This document shows, piece by piece, positions 1 through 7,307 of a stretch of DNA of 56,208 nt; the first letter of the stretch is position 1; every line of letters starts with the position of its first letter. The DNA is from Myxococcaceae bacterium (GTDB lineage Bacteria; Myxococcota; Myxococcia; Myxococcales; Myxococcaceae). The notes beneath the pieces are model-generated. The model saw only the letters and a program-made list of their open reading frames with translations, searched no databases and had not been told where the DNA came from. The stretch covers positions 1 through 56,208 of the forward strand of contig JAFGNZ010000003.1 in NCBI GenBank assembly GCA_016926755.1, written 5' to 3'. The translations under genes and the position numbers were made by a program.

Positions 1-61
1 CCATCAGCACCACCAGCAGGAGCAACGCCCGTGGCGGCCTCGCTTCATGGCGTTGGTACAT
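1..61 (-). CDS. N-terminal fragment of an exported protein (runs off the left edge)
   Basis: An open frame reads leftward from an ATG at 61-59 to the window edge without a stop. Its 20 residues have a charged n-region (YQRHEARPPR) followed by a run of Leu and Val ending in Met, as at the start of a signal peptide or membrane anchor. The ribosome site is weak (GAGTGG upstream). A second ATG at 48-46 is in another frame and stops within 15 codons. Function cannot be judged. The call rests on the signal-like pattern and on the divergent layout with the lipoprotein gene at 548. Confidence 0.4.
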   Translation of the reverse strand, partial: MYQRHEARPPRALLLLVVLM

Positions 62-547
62 CGTTCCACTCTAGCGTTGAAAGCGTGGGATACGGGCTCT
101 CCAGTGGGCGCCTTCCCGCGAGCGGCAGAGGTTGACCAGAGGTCCCACCAGTGGGACCTGGCGCTGGGGACGAGCAGTGGAATTCGACCAGTGGGGTCCC
201 ACCAGTGGGACCTGGGGCCTCCGTGGTGCTCACTGAACCGGTGAGATTCCAGCGCCAGCGGACTCTGGGTGGATTCCAGGCGGTCAGTGCCCACCAGTGG
301 GCACTGGAGCTGGGGGGGGAGCAGTGGAATTCGGCCAGTGGGTACCCACCAGTGGGTACCCACCGGTGGGCACTGAGCCAGTGAGTGCCCACCAGTGGGC
401 ACTGGAGGGCTGCCACGTACGTACTGGGCAGGTGAGTAGTGGTGCCCGGCCGAGGTGATGAAGAGGATCGCTTCGATGGCGTCCGCGAGCGGCGCCTGCT
501 CTTCCGCGGAGCAGCGTGAGTTCCCTCATCTCCTGGAGGTGCCGGAA
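62..547. other. Non-coding divergent region with a palindrome array
   Basis: About 490 bases separate two divergent starts. The segment 141-405 holds short inverted repeats (listed separately). Open frames across it are artefacts of the repeats, giving translations rich in repeated WVPTGG/GTHW-like strings. No tRNA or clear sigma-70 promoter was recognised. Confidence 0.6.
141..405. repeat. Array of palindromes with core CCCAC-CA-GTGGG
   Basis: At least five dyads share a CCCAC/GTGGG core around a CA (once CG) spacer. They lie at 141-158 (GGTCCCACCAGTGGGACC), 195-212 (the same 18-mer), 285-306 (arms CAGTGCCCAC / GTGGGCACTG), 341-360 (GGTACCCACCAGTGGGTACC), about 353-373 (CG spacer, partly overlapping the last) and 384-402 (arms AGTGCCCAC / GTGGGCACT). 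Outer bases differ between copies but change together, so each full palindrome stays symmetrical. A longer unit around GCAGTGGAATTCG also occurs twice, at 174-186 and 321-333, each time followed by CCAGTGGG and a dyad, which points to an older duplication. Spacing is irregular, so this is not a CRISPR array. Confidence 0.85.
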
Positions 548-1138
548 ATGCGATATCGAGCGCTTGGGGTGTCCCGGGCGTCAGCAGGGCTGCTCCTGCT
601 CTGGTTGGCGCTCACGGCGTGTCGAACCGGATCCCAAATCTCCTCCGACGAGTACCGCGTCGAGGAAGCGCTGGCCGCACGGGACACGGTGGCCTTCGTG
701 GACTGGGGGCGGCGCACGGTCCACGTGGCGTCGGGCGCGCGTGGCGCTGTGGGGGCCCGGTGGAAGATCGACGATCCGTCGGCGAACGAATGGCTCCTGG
801 CCGACCCCGCGGGCGCGCGGATCGCCGTGCGTGTCAACGAAGTGCCCGAAGGGCAGGTCATGCCGCCCGGGCGCATCGAGGTGGGCTCGAGGCGCGTACG
901 GCGGCACCGGCGCTGCGGCGAGAACCGGCCGCCGGGCACGGACAACGTCCAGTGCACCCCGTCGCTGACCGGCGCCTTTCAGATCGTCCAGCGCTCCGGC
1001 TACGCCCGGTGCGTCGAGGGCGAGGAGATGTGCGACGAGCAGCTCGTGCAGGTTGGCGAGATCATCGACTACCGCGAGCAGACGGTGTGCGTCACGGAGC
1101 GGGCGCGGATGCCCTATCGACGCTGGGTGTGCCTCTGA
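548..1138 (+). CDS. Lipoprotein of unknown function, cysteine-rich C-terminus
   Basis: The start is set at the ATG at 548 because GGAGG lies 8 bases upstream and translation from it gives a type II signal peptide ending in LALTAC, a lipobox. An in-frame ATG at 455 would bury this signal. The mature part (about 170 residues) is soluble-looking, and its last 75 residues hold six cysteines (around RRCGENR, VQCTPS, YARCVEG, EMCDEQ, TVCVTE and the terminal VCL), which suggests a disulfide-stabilised periplasmic or outer-membrane protein. I do not recognise the family. It stands 180 bases upstream of a small exported protein and a DUF3396 protein and could belong with them, but nothing shows this. 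Confidence 0.75.
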   Translation: MRYRALGVSRASAGLLLLWLALTACRTGSQISSDEYRVEEALAARDTVAFVDWGRRTVHVASGARGAVGARWKIDDPSANEWLLADPAGARIAVRVNEVPEGQVMPPGRIEVGSRRVRRHRRCGENRPPGTDNVQCTPSLTGAFQIVQRSGYARCVEGEEMCDEQLVQVGEIIDYREQTVCVTERARMPYRRWVCL

Positions 1139-1318
1139 CGCCCTCCGCGCGTGCCGCGGCGCGTCTGCCCGACGGGTCAGGCCTTCTACTCAGGTCGCGG
1201 GTCCCTCGCTGCGGGGCGGGTCCCCTCGTCGCTGACAGGCAACCTCGGAGGGAACGCTCGCCGCGGGAATTCCGCGGGTTCTTCCGGTATCCCGCGCGCC
1301 TGACTGAAGCTCGGCTCC

Positions 1319-1654
1319 ATGCCCCGCTCCTTCAGGCTGGCGTTGATGCTGGTGCTGTCCACCGCCTTGCTGGGCAGTGACTACTCGGACAGCAACAAGC
1401 AGCACGATTTTTCGGCCAGATCCCCCAAAGCAGCCCTTGAGCGGCTCAGCGCTGATGTCCAGGAAGCGAGGGCCAAGTACGCAGGGAGCGTGGAGATACG
1501 CTGGCCAGGCCACCCGCTCTTCGGGCGCAAGGTGGTTGTCTCTCGGGTGCACCTTGTCTATGACGGCGAGCGGATCTTGCCGGAAGTCAGGCGTGCGCTT
1601 CTCGAGGTCGCAGAAAGGTCTGGAGTTGAACTCCACTTCCATAGCCAGCGATGA
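1319..1654 (+). CDS. Small exported protein of unknown function (111 aa)
   Basis: The N-terminus MPRSFRLALMLVLSTALLGS is a signal-peptide-like segment without a lipobox cysteine. The mature part is about 90 residues, charged, and has a plausible alpha/beta pattern (ERLSADVQEARAKYAG, then strands KVVVSRVHLVY, then helix PEVRRALLEVAERSG). The stop overlaps the beginning of the DUF3396 gene in another reading frame, so translational coupling is likely. Function unknown. Being immediately upstream of an immunity-family gene, it may belong to the same toxin/immunity unit. Confidence 0.6.
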   Translation: MPRSFRLALMLVLSTALLGSDYSDSNKQHDFSARSPKAALERLSADVQEARAKYAGSVEIRWPGHPLFGRKVVVSRVHLVYDGERILPEVRRALLEVAERSGVELHFHSQR

Positions 1655-2990
1655 GTGGAACAAGTCAGATGACTTCGTTCTTCACCTGTTTTCGGCCACC
1701 CCTGTGATGGCCCGAGGCTTCGAAGGGTTGGAACAAGTGCTGGGCGCCATTGAGTCGATGGCCGCCGAGCTTCGACCGGACCGGATCCGCCTCGCCCGGC
1801 GGACCAGGAAATACTCACGACAGGTGCTACGAGAGCGATTGCACGAGGCATATCTTGGTGACGTCTTCCACATCATGTTGTCGCGCGCCAAGTCTCCTGA
1901 AATCATGCTTACGCTCGCGAGTTCGGAGTATGAATCGGGGGTCCGCTCGGTACTCTCGCTATGGGTGACCCCCTTCGGCTTCTTCAGCGAGCCGGGACAT
2001 TCCGAGAGGCGCGCGGAGCACATCATCTCCTTCGTTCGTGAGTTGTCCTCGCGCCTGCCGCTCTCCTACGGCCTGGGGCACAGCCTGGCCGACCTGGACA
2101 AGAGCAGCGACCCGGACGCTTCGGACGTCCGTTCCCCTCCGCGCATCCAAGAAGCCTTCTGGCTCAACGTGTATGGCCCGCAGCTGGTAGAGCAGGTGGG
2201 GCGCCAGCGCATGTTGTCCACGCCCGCCTTCCACCTCGAGGAGCTGCCCGGCGGCGCCGTCCTCTGGCTCACCCGGCCCACCCCCGCGGACTTCGCCTCG
2301 GAGGAGGCGCGGCTGGCCCAGGCCCGCGCCATGGTTCACCTGCGCCAAGAGTGGAGCCTGGACTCCACGCTGGCCGCTCTGCGCCAGCGCTCGCTGGAGT
2401 TCACCCCCATCCCCATGGAGTTCGACGCGGACGTGGCCGACATCCTGCGCATGGAGGTGGACTTCCAGGGGCTGATCGGTGGCCAGCGCCAGAATGTCGA
2501 GCGCTTCAACCGCTACCGCCCACCTCCTGTCTCCGAGTGGATGGCTGCCTCGCAAGCACCACCCCCGGACGTGGAGGATGTGCAGGCCGCCATCGACACC
2601 TACGAGGGCCTCTACGCCGAGCAGCTCATCGCCTTGTTCCACGAGGAGGAACCGCTCGTGCTCAAGGACAGCGTGGAGGCCCTGCCGCGGATGGACTTCC
2701 GCCTGTGGCACTACGGCTGGCCTGGCCGTCTGTCGGACGAGCAGCGCGAGATCCTCGTGCGTGCGCTCGGAGGCTGGTTGGGTCGCTACCTCGTCTACTT
2801 CCTGGGGGGGCGCTGGGTGCCGCGCAGGAAGGTGGAGGAGAGCGCTGTGCTCGTGGGCGAGCGGGCGTGGTTGCCGTTTCTGCGTGCGCGCCATTCCCTC
2901 CAGGGTCCAGAGGCTCCGCTCGATTACTCCTGCTCCCAGTTCTTCCGCGTGGCTCAGCGGCTGGCGGGGAAGGCCGTTGGATCTGCTTGA
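1626..2990 (+). CDS. DUF3396 (type VI immunity family) protein with an extra C-terminal domain
   Basis: The first 230 or so residues resemble DUF3396, the TsiV-like immunity family common in myxobacteria: a long helix (MARGFEGLEQVLGAIESMA), a central VLSLWVTPFGFF strand region, and a closing segment with FWLNVYGPQLVEQVG then LPGGAVLWLT. The last 200 residues form a second unit (LVRALGGWLGRYLVYF, LGGRWVPRRKVEE, GERAWLPFLRARH) that I do not recognise. Total is about 454 residues, longer than a single DUF3396 domain. The start is uncertain: TTG at 1626 has GAAAGG upstream and overlaps the preceding gene by 29 bases in another frame; GTG/ATG at 1704/1707 would cut into the domain. The open frame reaches back to 1377, but that part is the shadow of the upstream gene. 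No partner toxin gene is recognisable here. Confidence 0.7.
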   Translation: MNSTSIASDEWNKSDDFVLHLFSATPVMARGFEGLEQVLGAIESMAAELRPDRIRLARRTRKYSRQVLRERLHEAYLGDVFHIMLSRAKSPEIMLTLASSEYESGVRSVLSLWVTPFGFFSEPGHSERRAEHIISFVRELSSRLPLSYGLGHSLADLDKSSDPDASDVRSPPRIQEAFWLNVYGPQLVEQVGRQRMLSTPAFHLEELPGGAVLWLTRPTPADFASEEARLAQARAMVHLRQEWSLDSTLAALRQRSLEFTPIPMEFDADVADILRMEVDFQGLIGGQRQNVERFNRYRPPPVSEWMAASQAPPPDVEDVQAAIDTYEGLYAEQLIALFHEEEPLVLKDSVEALPRMDFRLWHYGWPGRLSDEQREILVRALGGWLGRYLVYFLGGRWVPRRKVEESAVLVGERAWLPFLRARHSLQGPEAPLDYSCSQFFRVAQRLAGKAVGSA

Positions 2991-3005
2991 GGCTGAAAAC
3001 ACGAC

Positions 3006-3036
3006 GGGGGCCGACCCGGAGTGCGGGCCGACCCCC
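3006..3036. terminator. Imperfect GC hairpin between convergent genes
   Basis: GGGGGCCGACCC pairs with GGGCCGACCCCC at 10 of 12 positions around a 7-base loop (GGAGTGC). It sits in the 72-base gap between the DUF3396 gene and the convergent STN-domain gene, so it could end transcription from both sides. There is no T-tract. Confidence 0.45.
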
Positions 3037-3062
3037 ATGGGGTGCACCGGAGCCTGAGCGCC

Positions 3063-4535
3063 TCAGCCCACGACGGTGGTGGAGCTGGGCGAGAGGGGCT
3101 CGGGGATGCCGCGCGGCCGGCTTCCGAACCGCGTGCGGACCACCGCGCCGAAGGCCACCATCGACGCCAGGAACATCACCATCCACCCCAGCACCGGGAT
3201 GGAACCCACCCCCAGCAGCACCAGCAGCCCCAGCGCCAGCACCACCGCCTGCGTCTTGCGCCCGCGCAGCACTGGCAGCTTCATGCCGATCTCGCTCGCC
3301 ACCGCCGCCAGCCCCAGCGCCCCCGCCAGCGGCGCCACCAGCCACAGCGCCACCGCCGCGGGAATCCCCACGATGGTGATGGCCAGCACCAGCGTGATCG
3401 GGATCATCGCGATGATCGCCAGCAGGCCCGTCAGCCCGCTCAGGACCGGCTGGCGCTTGATCTCCGCCGACAGCTCCTTCATGCGGCTCGGGAAGAAGAT
3501 CTGCCCCAGGAAGCCCAGCCCGAAGAGCGCGGCGAACCGGAGGATGAAGCTCGGGACCCCACTCCGATCGTCATCGTCGTCCTCCCGGACATCCTGGGGA
3601 CGGAACTCCTTCTTGAGGCTGTCCTTCACCTCGCCCGCCACCATGGCGCCGATGTTGCCTCCGCTGAGCGACTCGGTGCTGCCCTCCACATAGGCCTCAT
3701 CGTCGCGGATGACCGTGCCGCCGATGGCCGAGACATCCCCCTGCACGGAGGACTGCGGGTGGAGGACGACGTTGCCGCCGAAGGCGTGCGCATCCCCCTC
3801 CACGTGGCCGTAGACGTCCAGGTTGCCGCCGAAGGCCACCGCGTCCTCCTGCACATGCCCCTTCACCACCAGGTTGCCGCCGTAGACGACGGCGTTGTCC
3901 ACGCTGTCGTTCTCCTTCACCTCCAGCGAGTGGCCGCGCGCCACCACGTCCCGCTTGCCCTTGCTCAGGCGCTGGGCCTTGCGGACTCCGTTGCGGACCC
4001 GCTCCTGGATCTCGCGGGGATCGAGATCGTCCGCCGAGATCTCCGGCGGCAGGGGAGGCGAGGGCGGCGCGACGGCCACCGGGGGGACCGGCGGCAGGGC
4101 GGGCGGCCTCGGGGGAGGCGGAGCCTTGTTCTCACTCGGGGTGGGCGGGGCCTCCGCCTTCGGAGCCGCGCGGGCCGTGGCCGCCGCCTCCTTCTCCGAG
4201 CCCGTCATGGGGCGCAGGGTGAAGATGGAGCCCTCCTCGTCCAGGCGCAGCGAGTAGGTGCGCGCGATGGTGCGCAGGGCCTGCTGGGCGGTGACACCCT
4301 TGAGGTGCACCTCCACGGAGGTGTCCAGCTCGCCCGTGGCCACCACGTTGAGGCCCCCGTCCTCGGCGATGCGCTTGAGCGCGTCCCGGAGCGTGCCGCG
4401 GAAGCTCACGTCGAGGGTCTTCGTGGCCGAGGCGGCCGGGGTGTTGTCGGGCGCGGGGGCAGGCGTCTCCGCGGCGAGCGCGACATTCGCGCCGAGCAGC
4501 AAGGAGGGCAGGAGGATGTGAGCAGCGATCTTCAT
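3063..4535 (-). CDS. STN domain plus bactofilin-like repeats plus C-terminal membrane segments (490 aa)
   Basis: The start MKIAAHILL opens a signal peptide ending near ANVALAAE. Residues about 35-105 form an STN domain (FRGTLRDALKRIAEDGGLNV, VTAQQALRTIARTYSLRL), a short domain usually found at the N-terminus of secretins and TonB-dependent receptors. A proline-rich linker follows, then repeated strands with G-N-L/V and H-V-x-x-D-A patterns (VVYGGNLVVKGHVQED, AFGGNLDVYGHVEGDA, AFGGNVVLHPQSSVQGD) like polymer-forming bactofilins. The last 150 residues carry about four hydrophobic helices. It is the third gene of an ECF sigma / anti-sigma operon, with an 8-base gap to the anti-sigma gene, so it is probably made under that sigma factor or helps sense its signal. 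The combination of STN and bactofilin-like parts is unusual. Confidence 0.75.
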   Translation of the reverse strand: MKIAAHILLPSLLLGANVALAAETPAPAPDNTPAASATKTLDVSFRGTLRDALKRIAEDGGLNVVATGELDTSVEVHLKGVTAQQALRTIARTYSLRLDEEGSIFTLRPMTGSEKEAAATARAAPKAEAPPTPSENKAPPPPRPPALPPVPPVAVAPPSPPLPPEISADDLDPREIQERVRNGVRKAQRLSKGKRDVVARGHSLEVKENDSVDNAVVYGGNLVVKGHVQEDAVAFGGNLDVYGHVEGDAHAFGGNVVLHPQSSVQGDVSAIGGTVIRDDEAYVEGSTESLSGGNIGAMVAGEVKDSLKKEFRPQDVREDDDDDRSGVPSFILRFAALFGLGFLGQIFFPSRMKELSAEIKRQPVLSGLTGLLAIIAMIPITLVLAITIVGIPAAVALWLVAPLAGALGLAAVASEIGMKLPVLRGRKTQAVVLALGLLVLLGVGSIPVLGWMVMFLASMVAFGAVVRTRFGSRPRGIPEPLSPSSTTVVG

Positions 4536-4543
4536 GGGAACAC

Positions 4544-5047
4544 TCACGCTTCGGAGGGATGGGGACCGTTGCCGACGAGCCGCTTGAGCCCGGAGAGGGA
4601 GACGATCAGCAGGACGACGAGGAGCGCGGCGACGGGGCCCGCCGCGGTATTCCAGATGGCGCTCGCGCCGCTCGCCAGCCCCTGGATCAGCACCTTGCCG
4701 TCCGTGAACAGCGCGGCGAGCGCCGTGCCCAGGCGGGAGAGCGCCTGATCGTTGCTGATCAGCAGCCCGAGCCCCACCCCCAGCGAGGCCACCAGGATGC
4801 TCAGCCCGGCCCACAGCTCGCGGCGCAGCGGCGTGGGCTCGGTGGCCACCCGCGCCATCACGTTGGCCACCAGCGTGGGCGGCGGCAGCGGATCGGCCAG
4901 CCGGTAGAGATCCTTCTCCAGCTGGCGGTGCTCCTCCAGGATCGCGCTGCACAGCGGGCAGGAGGCGGCGTGCTCGAGCGAGGCGCCCTCGCCCGCCTCC
5001 AGCTCGGTGAAGAGGACCTCGAGGTCCGGGCACTGGATGGAAGTCAT
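4544..5047 (-). CDS. Zinc-binding anti-sigma factor, membrane-anchored
   Basis: 167 residues. The N-terminal HAASCPLC matches the H-x3-C-x2-C motif of zinc-binding anti-sigma domains that hold an ECF sigma factor at the membrane. Two hydrophobic segments follow (LWAGLSILVASLGVGLGLLI and VAALLVVLLIVSL). The start codon overlaps the stop of the upstream sigma gene (ATGA), the usual arrangement for a cognate pair. It should inhibit the sigma factor at 5044-5667 until a periplasmic or membrane signal releases it. The C-terminal domain is short, so sensing may involve the downstream STN/bactofilin-like protein. Confidence 0.85.
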   Translation of the reverse strand: MTSIQCPDLEVLFTELEAGEGASLEHAASCPLCSAILEEHRQLEKDLYRLADPLPPPTLVANVMARVATEPTPLRRELWAGLSILVASLGVGLGLLISNDQALSRLGTALAALFTDGKVLIQGLASGASAIWNTAAGPVAALLVVLLIVSLSGLKRLVGNGPHPSEA

Positions 5048-5667
5048 GTGGGCTCCTCCGGGGTCATCTTCTTGCGGAGCTTCTCACGGGCCCGGAACAG
5101 GCGCGCCATGATGGTGCCCGGCGCGCAGCCGAGGAGCTGCGCGATCTCCTTGGTGGTGCGCTTCTGGACGTAATAGAGCGCGAGCACCTCCCGGTCCTCC
5201 ACGGACAGGGTGCCCATCGCCTCCTCGAGCGACTGGCGCTCCTGGCGGGCGATCGCCCCCTCTTCCAGCGAGGCCTCGCCGCTGGGGAGCACCTCCTTCA
5301 TGGGATCCAGCTCCTCGGTGCGCACCTTGGTGCGCCGCCGCAGCAGATCCAGGCACAGGTTGCGGGTGATGGCCATCACCCACAGATCGAAGGGCCGCGA
5401 CTCGTCGTAGCGGTGGAGGTTCTGGTAGGCCCGAAGGAAGGCCTCCTGGGACACCTCGGCGGCCTCCGCCTCGCTGTTGAGCAGCCGCAACGCCAGGCCG
5501 TACACCGCGCGCTGGACGCTGCGCACCAGCGCCTCGAAGGCACTGGGATCCCCGCGGCGGGCGGCCTGCACATCCGCCTTCCAGGGGAGCGCTGGGGCCT
5601 CCTCAGCCATCAGCGACCCGATGGCCTGAGCGATGTCCCCAAGAGGGTTGAGTGTGAGAGCGTTCAC
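5044..5667 (-). CDS. ECF-type RNA polymerase sigma factor (RpoE-like)
   Basis: 207 residues with the two ECF domains. Region 2 spans about 40-105 (FEALVRSVQRAVYGLALRLL, AAEVSQEAFLRAYQNLHRYD, FDLWVMAITRNLCLDLLRRR). Region 4 spans about 145-200 (LSVEDREVLALYYVQK, TTKEIAQLLGCAPGTIMARL). It should direct core polymerase to stress or envelope promoters. The start used is a GTG at 5667; an ATG 17 codons later (MAEEAPALP) is also possible, and neither has a strong ribosome site. It is first in an operon with its anti-sigma factor and the STN protein. No promoter of its own could be identified with confidence in the 48 bases upstream. Confidence 0.88.
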   Translation of the reverse strand: MNALTLNPLGDIAQAIGSLMAEEAPALPWKADVQAARRGDPSAFEALVRSVQRAVYGLALRLLNSEAEAAEVSQEAFLRAYQNLHRYDESRPFDLWVMAITRNLCLDLLRRRTKVRTEELDPMKEVLPSGEASLEEGAIARQERQSLEEAMGTLSVEDREVLALYYVQKRTTKEIAQLLGCAPGTIMARLFRAREKLRKKMTPEEPT

Positions 5668-5715
5668 GCACTGGTGTACGCAGCATGGCTCCCCCCATTG
5701 CGCGCTCCCGCGAGC

Positions 5716-7215
5716 CTATTTTTTTCTGTGTGTTTTCGCGGGCTTGGCGGCCATCTCGGCCCGGGCGCGGACCTTGTTCTCCTTCTTGAGCCGCTGGCGC
5801 TCCCGGAAGCCGGGCGTGGGCTCGGGAGGCTCGGCCCTGGCCGGGGCGGGGGCCTCCGGGGGAGCGGGGGAGCGCTCGAGGGCTCGGGAGCGCCCAGCGG
5901 GGGCGCGCTCCGAGAAGCGGCCGGTGGAGGGGCCGCGCCGCTCGGGGGCTGCACGGGGGCTCCGAGGGGAGGGGGCCTGCGCCTGGAGCGCCTCGGTGAG
6001 CCGGGGGCGCTGGGAGGCGCGGATCTCGTCCGCGGTGTCCTCGCGCCAGGAGAAGTGGAACAGGCGCTTGACGACCAGGGTGGCGTAGGCGCCCGGGGGC
6101 AGGGTGAAGGCGACGTTGACCTTGATGGCGCCGCGGTTGAGCTCGTCCGCCTGGGGCCGCCCGAGCACCAGCTTGTGCGGGAAGACCAGCACCGGGCGCT
6201 CCTCGTGCCTGAAGTAGAGCAGCCGCTTCGCCTCGGGGATCACCAGATCCTTCAGGCTGATCTTCTCCCGGCCCAGCACCCAGTGGACGGCCTCCTCCAC
6301 CTTGGGATCATGGAACGTGCTCTCCGGCGCGAGCAGGGGGAAGCGGGCCTCGCGCAGGGTGCGCAGCACCTCCGGGCTGGCCTCGCGGTGGAACAGCAGC
6401 GTGCCGGCCTGGTAGCGCAGGGGGAACAGGTGCTCGCGAGGCAGCAGCAGCTGGAGGTAGCGCCGCACGCCCTCGTTCCACAGGTAGCTCTGGTAGGTGA
6501 ACAGCAGCATCGCGCGGTAGTCCGCGTCGATCTGCAGGAAGGCGCGCAGGTAGTCGGTGGGGCGCTCGCGCAGCGAGCGCAGGAGGCGGTGGTACTTCTT
6601 CGTGCCCTCGAAGGGGACGCGCGCGTCCCACCGGCCCCAGTTGTCCCGCCAGAACTGCTTCACCTTGGCGTCCTCGGTCCGGTCCAGCTCCGAGGGCTTG
6701 GCGAAGTAGTTGCGCAGCGCGGCCTCGAAGTCGCCGCGGATGAGATCCTTGGCGATGAAGCCCTGGCCGTGCTTGAGCGAGCCGAAGCGCTGGCTGTCGA
6801 AGTAGTTCACCACCCCCAGCCGGTTCACCTCGGCGGCGGCCACGTTGAGCGGGCCCAGCGCGGCCTGCTCCAGCGCGCGCGCGGTGACGGCGAAGCGGTT
6901 GGAGGTGATGTTGGCGGCCGACAGGGGCTTGTCCGTGCGGCCCAGGTACTTGAGGCGCAGGTTCGGCTCCTGCATCTCCACGTCCGCGCGCTCCACGGCG
7001 ATGAGCTGCTCGGTGCGCCCCTGCTTGTCCTTGAGGCCGCAGAAGCTGATGGCGCCGGGCTTGAGGCCGAAGGCCTCTCGGAGGCGATCCACCGCCTCGA
7101 AGGTGGACAGCTTCTGCTTGTCCATCAGGTAGACGCGGAAGTGCCCGCCGGGCACCTCGTCGAAACGGTAGGACTCCTTGACGGAGAAGTCCTCGGGTCT
7201 TTGCTTGAGTCTCAC
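5716..7215 (-). CDS. truD: tRNA pseudouridine(13) synthase TruD with a basic C-terminal tail
   Basis: TruD converts uridine 13 of certain tRNAs to pseudouridine. The N-terminus (MRLKQRPEDFSVKE) and GLKDKQGRTEQ, carrying the catalytic Asp, are typical, and FCGLKDK is at about residues 64-70. Further family blocks include SNRFAVTARAL, NYFDSQRFGS and YQSYLWNEGVRRY. The GTG start has AAGGG upstream. The core ends near residue 400; the last 100 residues are low-complexity Pro/Arg/Ala/Glu ending in many Lys and Arg, which TruD normally lacks and which may be a disordered RNA-binding tail. It is divergent from the lipoprotein gene at 7308 and probably its own transcription unit. Confidence 0.93.
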   Translation of the reverse strand: MRLKQRPEDFSVKESYRFDEVPGGHFRVYLMDKQKLSTFEAVDRLREAFGLKPGAISFCGLKDKQGRTEQLIAVERADVEMQEPNLRLKYLGRTDKPLSAANITSNRFAVTARALEQAALGPLNVAAAEVNRLGVVNYFDSQRFGSLKHGQGFIAKDLIRGDFEAALRNYFAKPSELDRTEDAKVKQFWRDNWGRWDARVPFEGTKKYHRLLRSLRERPTDYLRAFLQIDADYRAMLLFTYQSYLWNEGVRRYLQLLLPREHLFPLRYQAGTLLFHREASPEVLRTLREARFPLLAPESTFHDPKVEEAVHWVLGREKISLKDLVIPEAKRLLYFRHEERPVLVFPHKLVLGRPQADELNRGAIKVNVAFTLPPGAYATLVVKRLFHFSWREDTADEIRASQRPRLTEALQAQAPSPRSPRAAPERRGPSTGRFSERAPAGRSRALERSPAPPEAPAPARAEPPEPTPGFRERQRLKKENKVRARAEMAAKPAKTHRKK

Positions 7216-7307
7216 GGGGGCACCCTTAGCAGCGTGGGCCCGCGGAAAGAAGGCGCGAGTGTTGGACCCCTGACAGCGGCGCCAGAAAACACATAACCTC
7301 CGGGGGC

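Noticed and set aside
141-405. CRISPR array or tandem transposon ends
   Set aside because: Spacing is irregular, units are palindromic and no cas genes or transposase are present.
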